Shown piece by piece: positions 8,131 to 17,051 of a stretch of DNA of 61,396 bases (positions are counted from its first letter, which is position 1; each line of letters opens with the position of its first letter). Location: assembly GCA_937959285.1 (NCBI GenBank), contig CALGAR010000123.1:1-61396 (forward strand), given 5' to 3'. The DNA is from an uncultured Bryobacterales bacterium (GTDB taxonomy: Bacteria; Acidobacteriota; Terriglobia; Bryobacterales; Bryobacteraceae). The translations under genes and the position numbers were made by a program. The notes under the pieces were generated by a model. That model saw only the letters and a list, made by a program, of their open reading frames with translations, was not told the DNA's origin and did not search any database.

Positions 8131-9285
8131 TTACTGAATTCGATACTGCGAACGAATGGCCGCGATATTCTTCTTCGCCTGCGCTTGATAAGGACTCTTA
8201 ATTGCGGCGCATTCCTGGTTGAACTTCAGGGCGTCGAGAATCCGCCTGGAGTCGCCCTTTCCCGCTTCGCCGAGCTTGTAGTTGGCGATGCCCAGGTAGA
8301 ACAGTGTGGCGGCCTTCAGTTGCTCGTTTCCTTGAATCAGAGGTAATGCTGTCCGCAGGAAAGAGTCAGCCTGGCTGAACTTGTTCTGATTCGCATACGT
8401 GACCCCGGTCATCCAGTGCGCCAGACCGAGCGTCAGGTTCTTCTTGTTCTGCCAGTCGGCGTCGCTGACGCCTTCCGGTTTCGCCTTCTTCGGCAGCACC
8501 TCGATGATCCTTGCCGAGTAAGCCAATACCTTGTCCGGATTCTGATTCTTCTGCATGTAGTAGTCGGCCGCAAACAGCAGCATATCTTCGTTGGTCTGAT
8601 CCGTTTGGAGCACCTTTTCGGCGACGGCTACCGCCTTGTCCAACTGCTTTGCCTGCCGGAGCGCCGTGAAGTACGCCTGGTAGGAATGGGCCAGATACTG
8701 ACTTTTCGGATTGCGGCTCTCGAGCATCTCGACCAGGGCAATCGCCTTTGCCGGATCCGTCGTCTGAAGCGCGAGCGCCGTCGCAGACAGAGCGTACTCG
8801 GAGTAGGTATCGACCTGGGTGGCATAACTGACCTTCCGCTTCCACGTCTCGACCTCATCCTCATCATCCGGCTTCTTTTCTCCTGCGATCTTGCGGGCGA
8901 GGTCTGAGGTCAGAGGCGCATACTTGAGCACCAGGTCTCCGTCCCTTTTCGCCTCTGCGGCTTTGAGGGCTGCGAGAGCAGCCTCGATATCCTCACCGTC
9001 CGCAGCCAGCTGCTTCTCCCCGATCGCAATGACTTTGTCGAACTCCTTCGCGTTCGCATACGCGGGAATCAGCTGCGAATACACCCAACCGATCGCCTCG
9101 TGATTGGGGTGCTTGGCGGCGAACTCTTCGAGAAGCGCCACCTTCTTAGCCGCATCCTGCTCCATCCCGATCTGCTGGAGCATCTGACCCTCGGGCGTCT
9201 CCGCATTGATTGTCAACTTGTGCCGCTGGGCTGTCGCCGAAGCAGTCACCAGAAGGGAGGCCGCCATCAGTGTGAAAAGCTTCAT
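8131..9285 (-). CDS. Exported tetratricopeptide-like repeat protein
   Basis: 384 residues from ATG 9285, preceded by an excellent AAGGAGG five to six bases upstream. Residues 1-19 (MKLFTLMAASLLVTASATA) are a signal peptide. The remainder is alpha-helical with several TPR-like units (e.g. HEAIGWVYSQLIPAYANAKE, AHSYQAYFTALRQAKQLDKA, AATLFYLGIANYKLGEAG). Periplasmic scaffold or cell-envelope role is likely. It lies upstream of the short ADOP gene in the same direction with about 140 bases between, so co-expression is possible but not shown. Confidence 0.8.
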   Translation of the reverse strand: MKLFTLMAASLLVTASATAQRHKLTINAETPEGQMLQQIGMEQDAAKKVALLEEFAAKHPNHEAIGWVYSQLIPAYANAKEFDKVIAIGEKQLAADGEDIEAALAALKAAEAKRDGDLVLKYAPLTSDLARKIAGEKKPDDEDEVETWKRKVSYATQVDTYSEYALSATALALQTTDPAKAIALVEMLESRNPKSQYLAHSYQAYFTALRQAKQLDKAVAVAEKVLQTDQTNEDMLLFAADYYMQKNQNPDKVLAYSARIIEVLPKKAKPEGVSDADWQNKKNLTLGLAHWMTGVTYANQNKFSQADSFLRTALPLIQGNEQLKAATLFYLGIANYKLGEAGKGDSRRILDALKFNQECAAIKSPYQAQAKKNIAAIRSQYRIQ

Positions 9286-9429
9286 CACACCCTCCTTCCG
9301 CAAGTCGGTGTAGCATTATACGAAATTAACGGTTGGGGTTAAAGGAACTTCCGCCATACAAGCTGAAGCGGACCTGCAAGTTTCGATACAATCAGGATTG
9401 CGTCCGTAAACGGAGGACATCGATCTCAG

Positions 9430-9933
9430 GTGGCCGCGAAGCCAGCTCACACGATAGGCATCTACCCCGGCTCCTTCGATCCCATCACTAACGGGCATCT
9501 GGATCTCATTGCTCGAGGCGTGAAGGTCGTCGACCGGCTCATTGTCGCAGTCTTGCGGAACGAGAGCAAGCAGCCGCTCTTTTCAGTCGAGGAGCGAAAA
9601 GAAATGCTGCGCGAGGTCGTGCGGGAGTATCCCAACGTGGAAGTCGATTCTTTCGACGGTCTGCTGGTGGACTACGCGTCCCGGCGGGGAGCGACGCTCA
9701 TACTTCGTGGAATCCGTGCGATTTCGGATTACGAAGGCGAGTTGCAGATGGCGCTGATGAACCGGCGCCTCCGGCCGGAGATTGAGACAATTTTCATGAT
9801 GGCGGGAGAGGCGCATTCCTTCATCAGCTCCCGCCTGGTAAAAGAAGTGATCCGGCTGGGAGGCGATATCACAGGACTCGTGCCCCCTCCGGTAGAAGTT
9901 CGATTAAAAAAGAGACTATTGGGAGCGAAGTAG
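9430..9933 (+). CDS. coaD: Phosphopantetheine adenylyltransferase
   Basis: 167 residues from GTG 9430, with GGAGG about 12 bases upstream. Transfers AMP from ATP to 4'-phosphopantetheine, the fourth step of coenzyme A synthesis. GSFDPITNGH (14-23) is the nucleotidyltransferase T/HxGH motif, RGIRAISDYE (93-102) and ISSR (132-135) complete the family pattern. Length is typical. The aminotransferase gene starts three bases after its stop, so the two are in an operon. Confidence 0.97.
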   Translation: MAAKPAHTIGIYPGSFDPITNGHLDLIARGVKVVDRLIVAVLRNESKQPLFSVEERKEMLREVVREYPNVEVDSFDGLLVDYASRRGATLILRGIRAISDYEGELQMALMNRRLRPEIETIFMMAGEAHSFISSRLVKEVIRLGGDITGLVPPPVEVRLKKRLLGAK

Positions 9934-9936
9934 CAC

Positions 9937-11118
9937 GTGCAGGTTACATCCGAACTGGCGGAACGAATATCACGGATCAGCGTATCCTCCACGATGAAGG
10001 TGGCAGCAGACGCCGACCGCCTCAGACGGGAGGGTGTCGATGTGGTGGATTTCGGAGCAGGCGAACCCGACTTCCCCACCCCGGATAACATCAAGCAGGC
10101 CGCAATTCGCGCGATCGAGGGAAACTTTACCAAGTACACCCCGGCAGGCGGCACCCAGGAGCTGAAGCAGGCAATTTGCGAGCGGCATGCCGCTGATTAC
10201 GGCACATCCTACAGCCCCTCGGAATGCATCATCTCGGTCGGTGGCAAGCACATCATCTTCAACTACATGCAGGTGCTCATCGACAGCGGCGACGAGGTGG
10301 TGATCCCCGTCCCGTACTGGGTCACCTACAAAGATGTGGTCAACTATGCCGGCGGCAAATGTGTGTTCGTCGAGACCGATGAAGCGAAGGGCTTTGCGCT
10401 CACCGCGGACATGATTGAACCGCACCTCAACGAGCGCACGCGCATGGTGATCATCAACTCGCCGTCTAACCCAAGCGGCGCGGTGGTCGAACGGAGCGAG
10501 TTCGAAAAGATCTTCCAGTTGACCTCGAAGCGCGGCATCTGGCTGATGACCGACGAGTGCTATTGCCGCTTCCTTTACGACAGCAGCCCGTTCTCCATCG
10601 CCTCCCTGCCGGGCGCGAAGGAGACGGTTCTTGTCGCCGGATCCCTCTCCAAGACGTACTCCATGACGGGCTGGCGTATCGGATTCGGTCTTGCGCCCGC
10701 TCCGGTAATCAACGCCATCAACAAGCTGCAAAGCCACTCCACCTCGAACCCGACCTCTATTGCGCAGAAGGCAGGTGTCGAAGCAGTGCGAGGACCTCAA
10801 GGTTCTGTTGACGTCATGCTGGCGGAGTACAAGAAAAGAAGGGACTTCGTCATCAACCGGCTCCGTCAGATCCCAGGCGTCACAACCGCGGAGCCACGAG
10901 GCGCCTTCTACGCCTATCCCAACATTTCAGACGCTCTCCAACGGAAGGGAATCGCTTCTCCGATGGAGTTCGCGGAGCGGCTCCTCGCCGAAGCGCACGT
11001 CGCGGTTGTGCCCGGAGAAGCGTTCGGCACCGACAAGCACATCCGCATTTCCTACGCTACCTCGATGCAGGAGCTCGAGCGAGGCCTCGACCGGATCCAC
11101 AAGTTCATCACCGGATGA
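9937..11118 (+). CDS. Class I PLP-dependent aminotransferase (aspartate aminotransferase type)
   Basis: 393 residues from GTG 9937, immediately after coaD. Fold-type I aminotransferase: SPSNPSG (175-181), Asp206 (pyridine nitrogen) and Lys239 in SLSKTYSMTGWRIGF (PLP Schiff base), plus the C-terminal Arg in IRISYA that binds the substrate carboxylate. The sequence fits the AspB/AspC group of thermophile and acidobacterial type (aspartate + 2-oxoglutarate to oxaloacetate + glutamate). Related enzymes also use prephenate, so exact substrate is not certain. Confidence 0.92.
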   Translation: MQVTSELAERISRISVSSTMKVAADADRLRREGVDVVDFGAGEPDFPTPDNIKQAAIRAIEGNFTKYTPAGGTQELKQAICERHAADYGTSYSPSECIISVGGKHIIFNYMQVLIDSGDEVVIPVPYWVTYKDVVNYAGGKCVFVETDEAKGFALTADMIEPHLNERTRMVIINSPSNPSGAVVERSEFEKIFQLTSKRGIWLMTDECYCRFLYDSSPFSIASLPGAKETVLVAGSLSKTYSMTGWRIGFGLAPAPVINAINKLQSHSTSNPTSIAQKAGVEAVRGPQGSVDVMLAEYKKRRDFVINRLRQIPGVTTAEPRGAFYAYPNISDALQRKGIASPMEFAERLLAEAHVAVVPGEAFGTDKHIRISYATSMQELERGLDRIHKFITG

Positions 11119-11125
11119 GCGCGGG

Positions 11126-11920
11126 ATGAAGGCGGAACGGCTGCAGGGGTCTTTTTACGAGAAAGTATGGGGAGCCACGACGCTGTCGCCGTGGTTCCCT
11201 GACAGCAACAAGAAGATCGGAGAAGTCTGGTACCATCAACACGATATACCATTACTTCTCAAGTTCATCTTTACAACTGAACGCCTCTCCGTGCAGGTAC
11301 ATCCGGACGACGATTACGCGAGGGTGCACGAGAACTCGGCCGGCAAGACGGAGATGTGGCACATCCTGCGCGCCGAGCCCGGAGCATCGATTGCCCTCGG
11401 CTTCCACGAAACGCTGTCGCCGGAGCGTCTGCGGGACGCTTCGCTCTCCGGTGAAATCGAACACCTGCTGAACTGGGTGCCTGTAAAGCCGGGGGAAACA
11501 TACTTCGTTCCGGCCGGTGTGGTCCACGCGATTGGCGCCGGCATCACCCTCTGCGAGATCCAGCAGTACTCCGACGTCACCTATCGACTCTACGACTACG
11601 GGCGGCCTCGCGAGTTGCACCTCGATCATGCCATAAACGTCGCCCGACCTGAGCCGCACCCGGGCGCAGTCGCTCCCGCCGTGACGCAGCCGGGCGTCGA
11701 ACGCCTTGTCTGCTGCCAGTACTTTGTAACCGACCGTATTACAACCGCGACGCTTCGGGAGGTTGCCACCGGTTCTGAGAAGGCCGAGTACTGGATGATT
11801 ATGCACGGATCGCTCGCGATCGAAGGGCAGCCTGCCGTACCCGGCGAGGTGTGGAGAATTTCCCCCGGAACGATTCGCGTCGAGGGCGACGCTACCTTTT
11901 TGCGCACCTACGCGCCGTAA
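11126..11920 (+). CDS. manA: Mannose-6-phosphate isomerase, class I
   Basis: 264 residues from ATG 11126, seven bases after the aminotransferase stop. Converts mannose-6-phosphate and fructose-6-phosphate. Zinc-site residues are visible: QVHPDD (57-62, His59), the Glu in KTEMW (74-78), and the His of VVHAIG. It is shorter than the E. coli enzyme and matches the compact cupin type common in Acidobacteriota and Firmicutes. Probably the third gene of the coaD operon. Confidence 0.9.
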   Translation: MKAERLQGSFYEKVWGATTLSPWFPDSNKKIGEVWYHQHDIPLLLKFIFTTERLSVQVHPDDDYARVHENSAGKTEMWHILRAEPGASIALGFHETLSPERLRDASLSGEIEHLLNWVPVKPGETYFVPAGVVHAIGAGITLCEIQQYSDVTYRLYDYGRPRELHLDHAINVARPEPHPGAVAPAVTQPGVERLVCCQYFVTDRITTATLREVATGSEKAEYWMIMHGSLAIEGQPAVPGEVWRISPGTIRVEGDATFLRTYAP

Positions 11921-12002
11921 CCCTGCGCGGCTGACGAAAAATCCGTCTCGCCTGATGATCCTCGAATCCCAGCAGCCTTTGCTTGCGTCCAGTCTTTACA
12001 GA

Positions 12003-12854
12003 ATGCGCGCTCTCCCGCTCCCCCGCGCTCGCCGCTGGCCAGCGATCGTGGCTGCGCTGATTCTCGTTTCGGTTCCGGTCTCGGAGGCTCAGCCCTATCC
12101 GTCCGAGGGACTCAACGTCGTGAGCCTCAATATGGCCGAGGTTACCGATGCGGACCGCATCTGGAACGACTGGCGGAGATCGAGCGTGCGCCGGGCGGAT
12201 CTACTGCTCCTGCAGGAGGTCGTATCCGGAAGCGGAGCCAGCGCGGTGCGGGAGCTTGCCGAGCGCCTGGGCTACCAATTCTGCTTCGCGCCCGCGGGCG
12301 AGCCCATCGACGGGGTCGCCAAAGGCCTTGCGATTCTGAGCCGCTACCCGCTTGAGGATATTCGTCGAATCCCGCTGAAGGAGTTTGATTTGCACTTCCG
12401 CTCACGGAAGCGCATCGCCCTGGCTGCGACTCTCAATACGCCTCAGGGGCACATCCGCATCTACAACCTTCACCTCGACAACCGTCTTAATGCCCGGGAT
12501 CACCTGGAGCAACTGGAGCCCGTGCTCGCCGACGCACGCGCTTTCTCGGGACCGCAATTGATCGGAGGAGATTTCAACTCGGCCCACATCTACTGGATCA
12601 GCCACGTGCTCCCTATTCCCTTCCTCCACGAGCAGCCTCAGGCGATTCAGGAAGCGATGCGGAAAGAGGGCTACACGACCCCCTTCCGGAACGCGGGTCC
12701 AACCTTCGACCATCTCGGCCTGCGGCTCGACTGGATCTATCTGCGCGGCCTTCACGCAGGGTCATGGGGGATCGAACCCATGGCCTTCTCCGACCACCAC
12801 GCAATCTGGCTGTCGCTGCGTCAAGATCCTGCCACTGTCAGAAAACAGTCATAG
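12003..12854 (+). CDS. Exported endonuclease/exonuclease/phosphatase family protein
   Basis: 283 residues from ATG 12003 (ATG 11955 would add 16). An Arg-rich start and hydrophobic segment WPAIVAALILVSVPVSEA form a signal peptide cleaved before QPYPSEG. The EEP fold follows: VVSLNMAEV, LLLQEV (metal-binding Glu), GGDFNSAH (Asp/Asn), and SDHHAIW (catalytic His). Family members cleave phosphodiesters of nucleic acids or phospholipids/inositol phosphates; here the exported location fits an extracellular nuclease or phosphodiesterase. Substrate cannot be told. Confidence 0.85.
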   Translation: MRALPLPRARRWPAIVAALILVSVPVSEAQPYPSEGLNVVSLNMAEVTDADRIWNDWRRSSVRRADLLLLQEVVSGSGASAVRELAERLGYQFCFAPAGEPIDGVAKGLAILSRYPLEDIRRIPLKEFDLHFRSRKRIALAATLNTPQGHIRIYNLHLDNRLNARDHLEQLEPVLADARAFSGPQLIGGDFNSAHIYWISHVLPIPFLHEQPQAIQEAMRKEGYTTPFRNAGPTFDHLGLRLDWIYLRGLHAGSWGIEPMAFSDHHAIWLSLRQDPATVRKQS

Positions 12855-12905
12855 CGGCCAGTTCCTGAAGCCAGCTAAGTGAAAGGAATCATTACCCACT
12901 GCTCG

Positions 12906-12921
12906 TGGCAACGCAATTGCC
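12906..12921 (+). promoter_or_regulatory. Sigma-54 promoter of the flagellar hook gene
   Basis: TGGCAACGCAATTGCC matches the sigma-54 consensus TGGCACR-N4-TTGCW, with GG at -24 and GC at -12 exactly 12 bases apart. It lies about 40 bases upstream of the flgE start and points towards it. Sigma-54 control of hook genes is known in several phyla. The activator and its binding site are not visible here. Confidence 0.75.
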
Positions 12922-12963
12922 ACAGCTAGCACCGAAGCGGGTATCCCCGTCCGAAAGGAACTT

Positions 12964-14253
12964 ATGCTTAACTCCTTTGTCTCAGCCCTCTCCGCCTTGC
13001 GCGCGAACGGAACGGCAGTCGACGTGGTGGGAAACAATCTCGCCAATCTCAGCACGGTCGGCTTCAAGAAGTCAACGGTGAATTTCCGTGACGTGGTCGG
13101 CGATGTGATGAGCGGGACCGGACTGTTGCAGGTGGGCTCCGGTGTGGCGCGCCCCTACACTCCGAAGCAGTTCTCACAGGGATCGATCCAGACCACGAAC
13201 GGCGCCCTCGATGTCGCAATCCAAGGAGACGGCTTCTTCATTGTTCGCCGGGTCACGGGCACCGGAAACTCGCCGGGCGCGTCGAGCACGATGTACACAC
13301 GCGCCGGTGACTTCCGGGTGGACAGTTCCGGAAGGCTGATCACTCAAAGCGGCGACCTCGTGCAGGGCTGGTCCCTGAACACGGCCCTGAATGTGATCAA
13401 CACGGCGGACCCCATCGGCGACATTGTGGTGCCCGTCGGAACCAGCAGGCCCGCACGGGCTACGACTAGTATCGCAATCGACCTCAATCTGGACGGTTCA
13501 GCCGCAGCCAACACAGAATTCGCGGTTCCGGTGGACATTTACGACTCCCTCGGTAATCGTCACGTCCTCACTGTCACCTACACAAAAACGGCGAACCCCG
13601 GAGAGTGGCAGCTAAGCTTCTCGCTTCCTCCGTCGAGCGGTACGGTGACGGCTCCGCCAATGCTGATCACATTCGATGCAAACGGCATGCTTCAGACTGT
13701 TCCGGCCGGGCCGCCCGAAGGATCCTTCACCGGCATCAATATCGACTTCGTCAATCCTGCCGTCAATGACATCACAGACCTGACCTACTCCCTCTGGACG
13801 GCCCTACCGAACCCGCCGGATCCAGGCACACCTCGCATCACGCAGTTTGCTCAACCTTCTGCGGCTTCGAGCATCATGCAGGACGGAGTACCGGCTGCGC
13901 AGCTGGTAGGCGTCACGATCGGAGATGGCGGCGCAGTACTCGCGCACTACTCGAACGGAAGCCGCGTTGAGGTTGCGCGTCTGGCCCTTGCCAGCATCCG
14001 CAACCCGGATTCGCTCGTCGCAGTCGGCAACAACAACTTCGTGGTTGGCGCTGACACAGCCACGCCCACTGTGGGTCCAGCCAACACAGGCGGCCGCGGC
14101 GCCATCGTCTCCGGCTCCCTTGAATATTCGAATACCGATATCGCGGAGGAGTTCACGAAACTCATCATTTACCAGCGCGGGTATCAGGCAAACGCACGGG
14201 TAATTACAACTACCGATGAGATCAGCCAGGAGACGATCAACCTGAAGAGGTAG
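12964..14253 (+). CDS. flgE: Flagellar hook protein FlgE
   Basis: 429 residues; GAAAGGAAC lies just upstream of the ATG. N-terminal rod domain (SALSALRANGTAVDVVGNNLANLSTVGFK), the hook segment with DGFF and YTRAGDFRVDSSGRLI, a FlgE D2-like beta domain (VPVDIYDSLGNRHVLTVTY), and C-terminal EYSNTDIAEEFTKLIIYQRGYQANARVI. These are the features of a hook monomer exported by the flagellar type III system. No other flagellar gene is present in this window, so this copy is isolated. Confidence 0.93.
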   Translation: MLNSFVSALSALRANGTAVDVVGNNLANLSTVGFKKSTVNFRDVVGDVMSGTGLLQVGSGVARPYTPKQFSQGSIQTTNGALDVAIQGDGFFIVRRVTGTGNSPGASSTMYTRAGDFRVDSSGRLITQSGDLVQGWSLNTALNVINTADPIGDIVVPVGTSRPARATTSIAIDLNLDGSAAANTEFAVPVDIYDSLGNRHVLTVTYTKTANPGEWQLSFSLPPSSGTVTAPPMLITFDANGMLQTVPAGPPEGSFTGINIDFVNPAVNDITDLTYSLWTALPNPPDPGTPRITQFAQPSAASSIMQDGVPAAQLVGVTIGDGGAVLAHYSNGSRVEVARLALASIRNPDSLVAVGNNNFVVGADTATPTVGPANTGGRGAIVSGSLEYSNTDIAEEFTKLIIYQRGYQANARVITTTDEISQETINLKR

Positions 14254-14302
14254 AGGCGAAGTACTGAGAAAGTCCCGTTCAGGCCGGCACTACCATACAG
14301 CG

Positions 14303-15112
14303 ATGCTGTTTGTCCTGCTACTGGCGGTGCTGGCCGGCGGGATCAGAGCCCAAACCGTTCCGTCCCCTGGCCCGTTGTACTCTAGCGAAAGCCTGGTCAA
14401 CGCAGCCACGAATCTCCCAGGGCTCGTCGCCCCCAATTCCATTGTCAGCTTATATGGACAGCGGCTGGCCTGGGCCACTAGGGCCATCTCGGGCGACGAC
14501 ATTAAGTCGGGCTTTCTTCCGAAGACATTGCTCGGAACTGGAACTCACGTCACAATCGGCCGGATTGCCGCCAGTGTCTATTACGTCTCACCGACCCAGG
14601 TCAACCTGCTGGTGCCCAGCAACCTGGCACCAGGGGAACATACGCTGCAGCTAACAGTGGATGGCCGCGCGGGTCCAACGGTGCGGATTAAGCTGGCGGA
14701 CGTTTCTCCCGGTCTGTTCCTCATCAATGCCGATACCATTGCCGCCACCCGTCCCGATGGCTCGGTCGTCACGCGCGAATCGCCGGCGGCGCCCGGCGAC
14801 GTGGTTGTTCTCTACGCCACGGGGCTCGGCATGACTGTGCCGCGCTTCACCGACGGCGAACTGGCGACGACAGCGGCCCAGATCGTGGAACGATCTCGAT
14901 TCCGTCTTTTCATCGACGGCCAGCCGGTCGACGACCACCTGATCTTCTATGTGGGAGTTACGCCGACATATGCCGGGCTCTATCAAATCAACCTCATTCT
15001 TCCCAATGACATAGGCGATGACCCCGAAATTCGGATTGCCATTGGAGACGTCATGAGCCCTCCGGGCACACCGCTTCCCGTGAGGCGGCCGCCAGAGGAA
15101 GAGCTCCAGTAA
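14303..15112 (+). CDS. Stand-alone TIGR03437-like (Solibacter) domain protein
   Basis: 269 residues with a signal peptide (MLFVLLLAVLAGGIRA). The body contains the recognisable pattern of this family: VAPNSIVSLYGQRLA, VYYVSPTQVNLLVPSNL, PGLFLIN, GDVVVLYATGLGMTVP and YAGLYQINLILPNDI. In other proteins the domain is usually a C-terminal module after repeats; here it is the whole exported protein. Function of the family is unknown; an IPT/Ig-like surface or periplasmic role is likely. It follows flgE by 49 bases, so it could be transcribed from the same sigma-54 promoter. Confidence 0.85.
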   Translation: MLFVLLLAVLAGGIRAQTVPSPGPLYSSESLVNAATNLPGLVAPNSIVSLYGQRLAWATRAISGDDIKSGFLPKTLLGTGTHVTIGRIAASVYYVSPTQVNLLVPSNLAPGEHTLQLTVDGRAGPTVRIKLADVSPGLFLINADTIAATRPDGSVVTRESPAAPGDVVVLYATGLGMTVPRFTDGELATTAAQIVERSRFRLFIDGQPVDDHLIFYVGVTPTYAGLYQINLILPNDIGDDPEIRIAIGDVMSPPGTPLPVRRPPEEELQ

Positions 15113-15204
15113 AGCGCGAAGAAGCGCAACTCCCGTCCGCCGGCCGGGTTTATTTCGTGGGATGCAATCCAGCTCTGGGCTACAATGCCAACAGGAGAAA
15201 TGAG

Positions 15205-16068
15205 ATGATGATTCGCCGGATTGTGCTCTCTCTGACGACCGTCGGAACGCTTTTGGCCCAAACGCCGGCTACACCGGAACGGCACGAGGCGCCGCAGGGC
15301 GAGCCAGCGGTTGTGAGCGGCGGCGAACCAAAGGCGCAGGGATGGCGAAAGGTCGACGATGCGCCTGCGGGAAGGGTCTACACGGTTGAAGCCGGCACGC
15401 GCATTCCGCTCGGGCTGATCAACAGCATCAGCACGAAGCATTCCGCCGTGGGAGACCGCATCTATCTCGAAACGGTATTCCCCATACTTTCCAATGGAAA
15501 GATTGTGATTCCGCCCGGGAGCTACGTGATCGGAACCGTGACGCAAGCCAAGCGCCCGGGACGTGTCAAAGGCCGCGGAGAGCTCTACGTGCGCTTCGAC
15601 TCCCTGACGCTGCCGAATGGAGTAACACGTGATTTTCGAGCTCGCGTGGGAACCCTCGACGGACGTGCCCCGGAGGAACTCGACCGGGAAGAAGGAAAAA
15701 TCCGGAGCGAAGGAAACAAGGGTAATGACGCCCGCACGATCGGCGAGAGCGCAGCGATCGGCGCCTCGGTTGGCGCGATCACCGGGAGTGTCGCAAGCGG
15801 ACGCCCCGGAATGGGTGTAGGCATCGGAGCAGCGGCAGGGGCTGCGGCGGGACTGGTTGGTGTTCTTCTCACCCGCGGGCCGGATGCTGTGCTCGCTCGC
15901 GGAACCACGCTCGAGATGGTGCTGGACCGAAATCTTACCTTTGCGGAAGAGGAGCTCGACTTCAGCAAGGTGCCGGTCATGCTTCGCTCGTTCTCCGATG
16001 GCCCCGGTCCCCAGCAGAGCCAGCGGGACCAGCGGTCCACGCTGCCAAGCCGGCGATTCCCCTTCTGA
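15205..16068 (+). CDS. Exported glycine-zipper protein
   Basis: 287 residues from ATG 15205, eight bases after AGGAG. Signal peptide MMIRRIVLSLTTVGTLLA. The middle (GTRIPLGLINSISTKHSAVGDRIYLETVFPI...PPGSYVIGTV) looks like a small beta-barrel domain of the kind seen in TrbI/VirB10-type C-termini, but the protein is not a T4SS component by context. Residues about 190-230 (GASVGAITGSVASGRPGMGVGIGAAAG) are a glycine zipper, a membrane-inserting element. Acts in the envelope; role unknown. Convergent with capA-like gene ten bases downstream. Confidence 0.75.
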   Translation: MMIRRIVLSLTTVGTLLAQTPATPERHEAPQGEPAVVSGGEPKAQGWRKVDDAPAGRVYTVEAGTRIPLGLINSISTKHSAVGDRIYLETVFPILSNGKIVIPPGSYVIGTVTQAKRPGRVKGRGELYVRFDSLTLPNGVTRDFRARVGTLDGRAPEELDREEGKIRSEGNKGNDARTIGESAAIGASVGAITGSVASGRPGMGVGIGAAAGAAAGLVGVLLTRGPDAVLARGTTLEMVLDRNLTFAEEELDFSKVPVMLRSFSDGPGPQQSQRDQRSTLPSRRFPF

Positions 16069-16078
16069 CTGCGGCTTC

Positions 16079-17047
16079 CTAGGTAGCCGCGGCTGCCGCC
16101 TTCTTCACGCGCGGCGATGCCGCGAGGCGCGGCACTGTTCCGCGAATGTCAATCGGCAGAGCCTGATGGCGTATCAGGCGCGGACCGTCGAAGGTAACTT
16201 CAGCCAGGAGGCCATGCTGCGTGTCCTCACGATGGCTCTGGTCGAAGACGAAGTTCCCGAGCGAATAGAAGATCACGCCCGCCTTGTAAACTTCCACGGG
16301 CTGAACCACGTGCGGGTGATGCCCGATGACCAGCGTTGCTCCGGCGTCGATCACACCCCGAGCGAAGCGAATTTGATCCGCGTTCGGTTTAGAGCGGTAT
16401 TCCGTGCCCGCATGCATGGAGACAATCACTACGTCCGCGCGCTGTTTCATTGCCCGCACGTCGGCTGCGGCTTCTTCGAGGTTGAGCATGGCGACGCGAT
16501 CGTCGTCGGAAGTGTGATTACCGTTACGCTGATCGTAGGTGTACGCCAGGAGGCCAAACCTGGTGCCTTCGCGTTCAAGAATCGCTCCGGCGTGGGCCGA
16601 TGCTGCGTCTTTTCCCGTGCCTACGGGCACAATCCCATTCCGCCCCAGCCAGTCGATTGTGAATTCGAGGCCGTAAGACCCGCAGTCGCGGCAGTGATTG
16701 TTCGCCGTCGAGACAGCAGTAATTCCGGCAAGTTTCAGGCCCTCGATCATCTCGGGTTCGGCCTTAAAGACCATCCCGCGTTCGGTCCTCCTGCCGCGGT
16801 CCGAGAAAGGAGACTCGAGATTCACGAAGGAGAGGTCAGCGGAACACAACACGGGCGCGATTTCGCGAAACGGCCAGGCAGGATCTTTCTGCTGCGTGGC
16901 CACGCGCCCTACGTGACGGGAGAGCATGACGTCGCCTCCAAACAGCATCCGGACCGGGCGTGGAAACCGCGGCGTCTCGGATTCTCCGGATTCGAGCGGC
17001 AGTGCCAGAAGGCCAGCCGGAAGCGACAGCAGGTCTCGCCGTCTCAT
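16079..17047 (-). CDS. CapA-family (PGA_cap) metallophosphatase-like protein
   Basis: 322 residues. MRRRDLLSLPAGLLALPL looks like a Tat-type signal. The metallophosphoesterase-like CapA fold is clear: MLFGGDVMLSRHV, FVNLESPFSDR, STANNHCRDCGSYGL, VIVSMHAGTEYRSKP, GATLVIGHHPHVVQPVEVY and VIFYSLGNFVFDQ. CapA is linked to poly-gamma-glutamate capsule synthesis in Bacillus, but CapA-like proteins are widespread without capBC, and none is seen here, so the role is unspecified. Starts five bases from the pgl stop and could be the last gene of the zwf operon. Confidence 0.88.
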   Translation of the reverse strand: MRRRDLLSLPAGLLALPLESGESETPRFPRPVRMLFGGDVMLSRHVGRVATQQKDPAWPFREIAPVLCSADLSFVNLESPFSDRGRRTERGMVFKAEPEMIEGLKLAGITAVSTANNHCRDCGSYGLEFTIDWLGRNGIVPVGTGKDAASAHAGAILEREGTRFGLLAYTYDQRNGNHTSDDDRVAMLNLEEAAADVRAMKQRADVVIVSMHAGTEYRSKPNADQIRFARGVIDAGATLVIGHHPHVVQPVEVYKAGVIFYSLGNFVFDQSHREDTQHGLLAEVTFDGPRLIRHQALPIDIRGTVPRLAASPRVKKAAAAAT

Positions 17048-17051
17048 TGCC

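Noticed and set aside
15205..16068. Glycine-zipper protein as a type IV secretion VirB10/TrbI component
   Set aside because: Only a weak beta-domain resemblance; no other conjugation gene is near and the length and signal peptide do not match VirB10.
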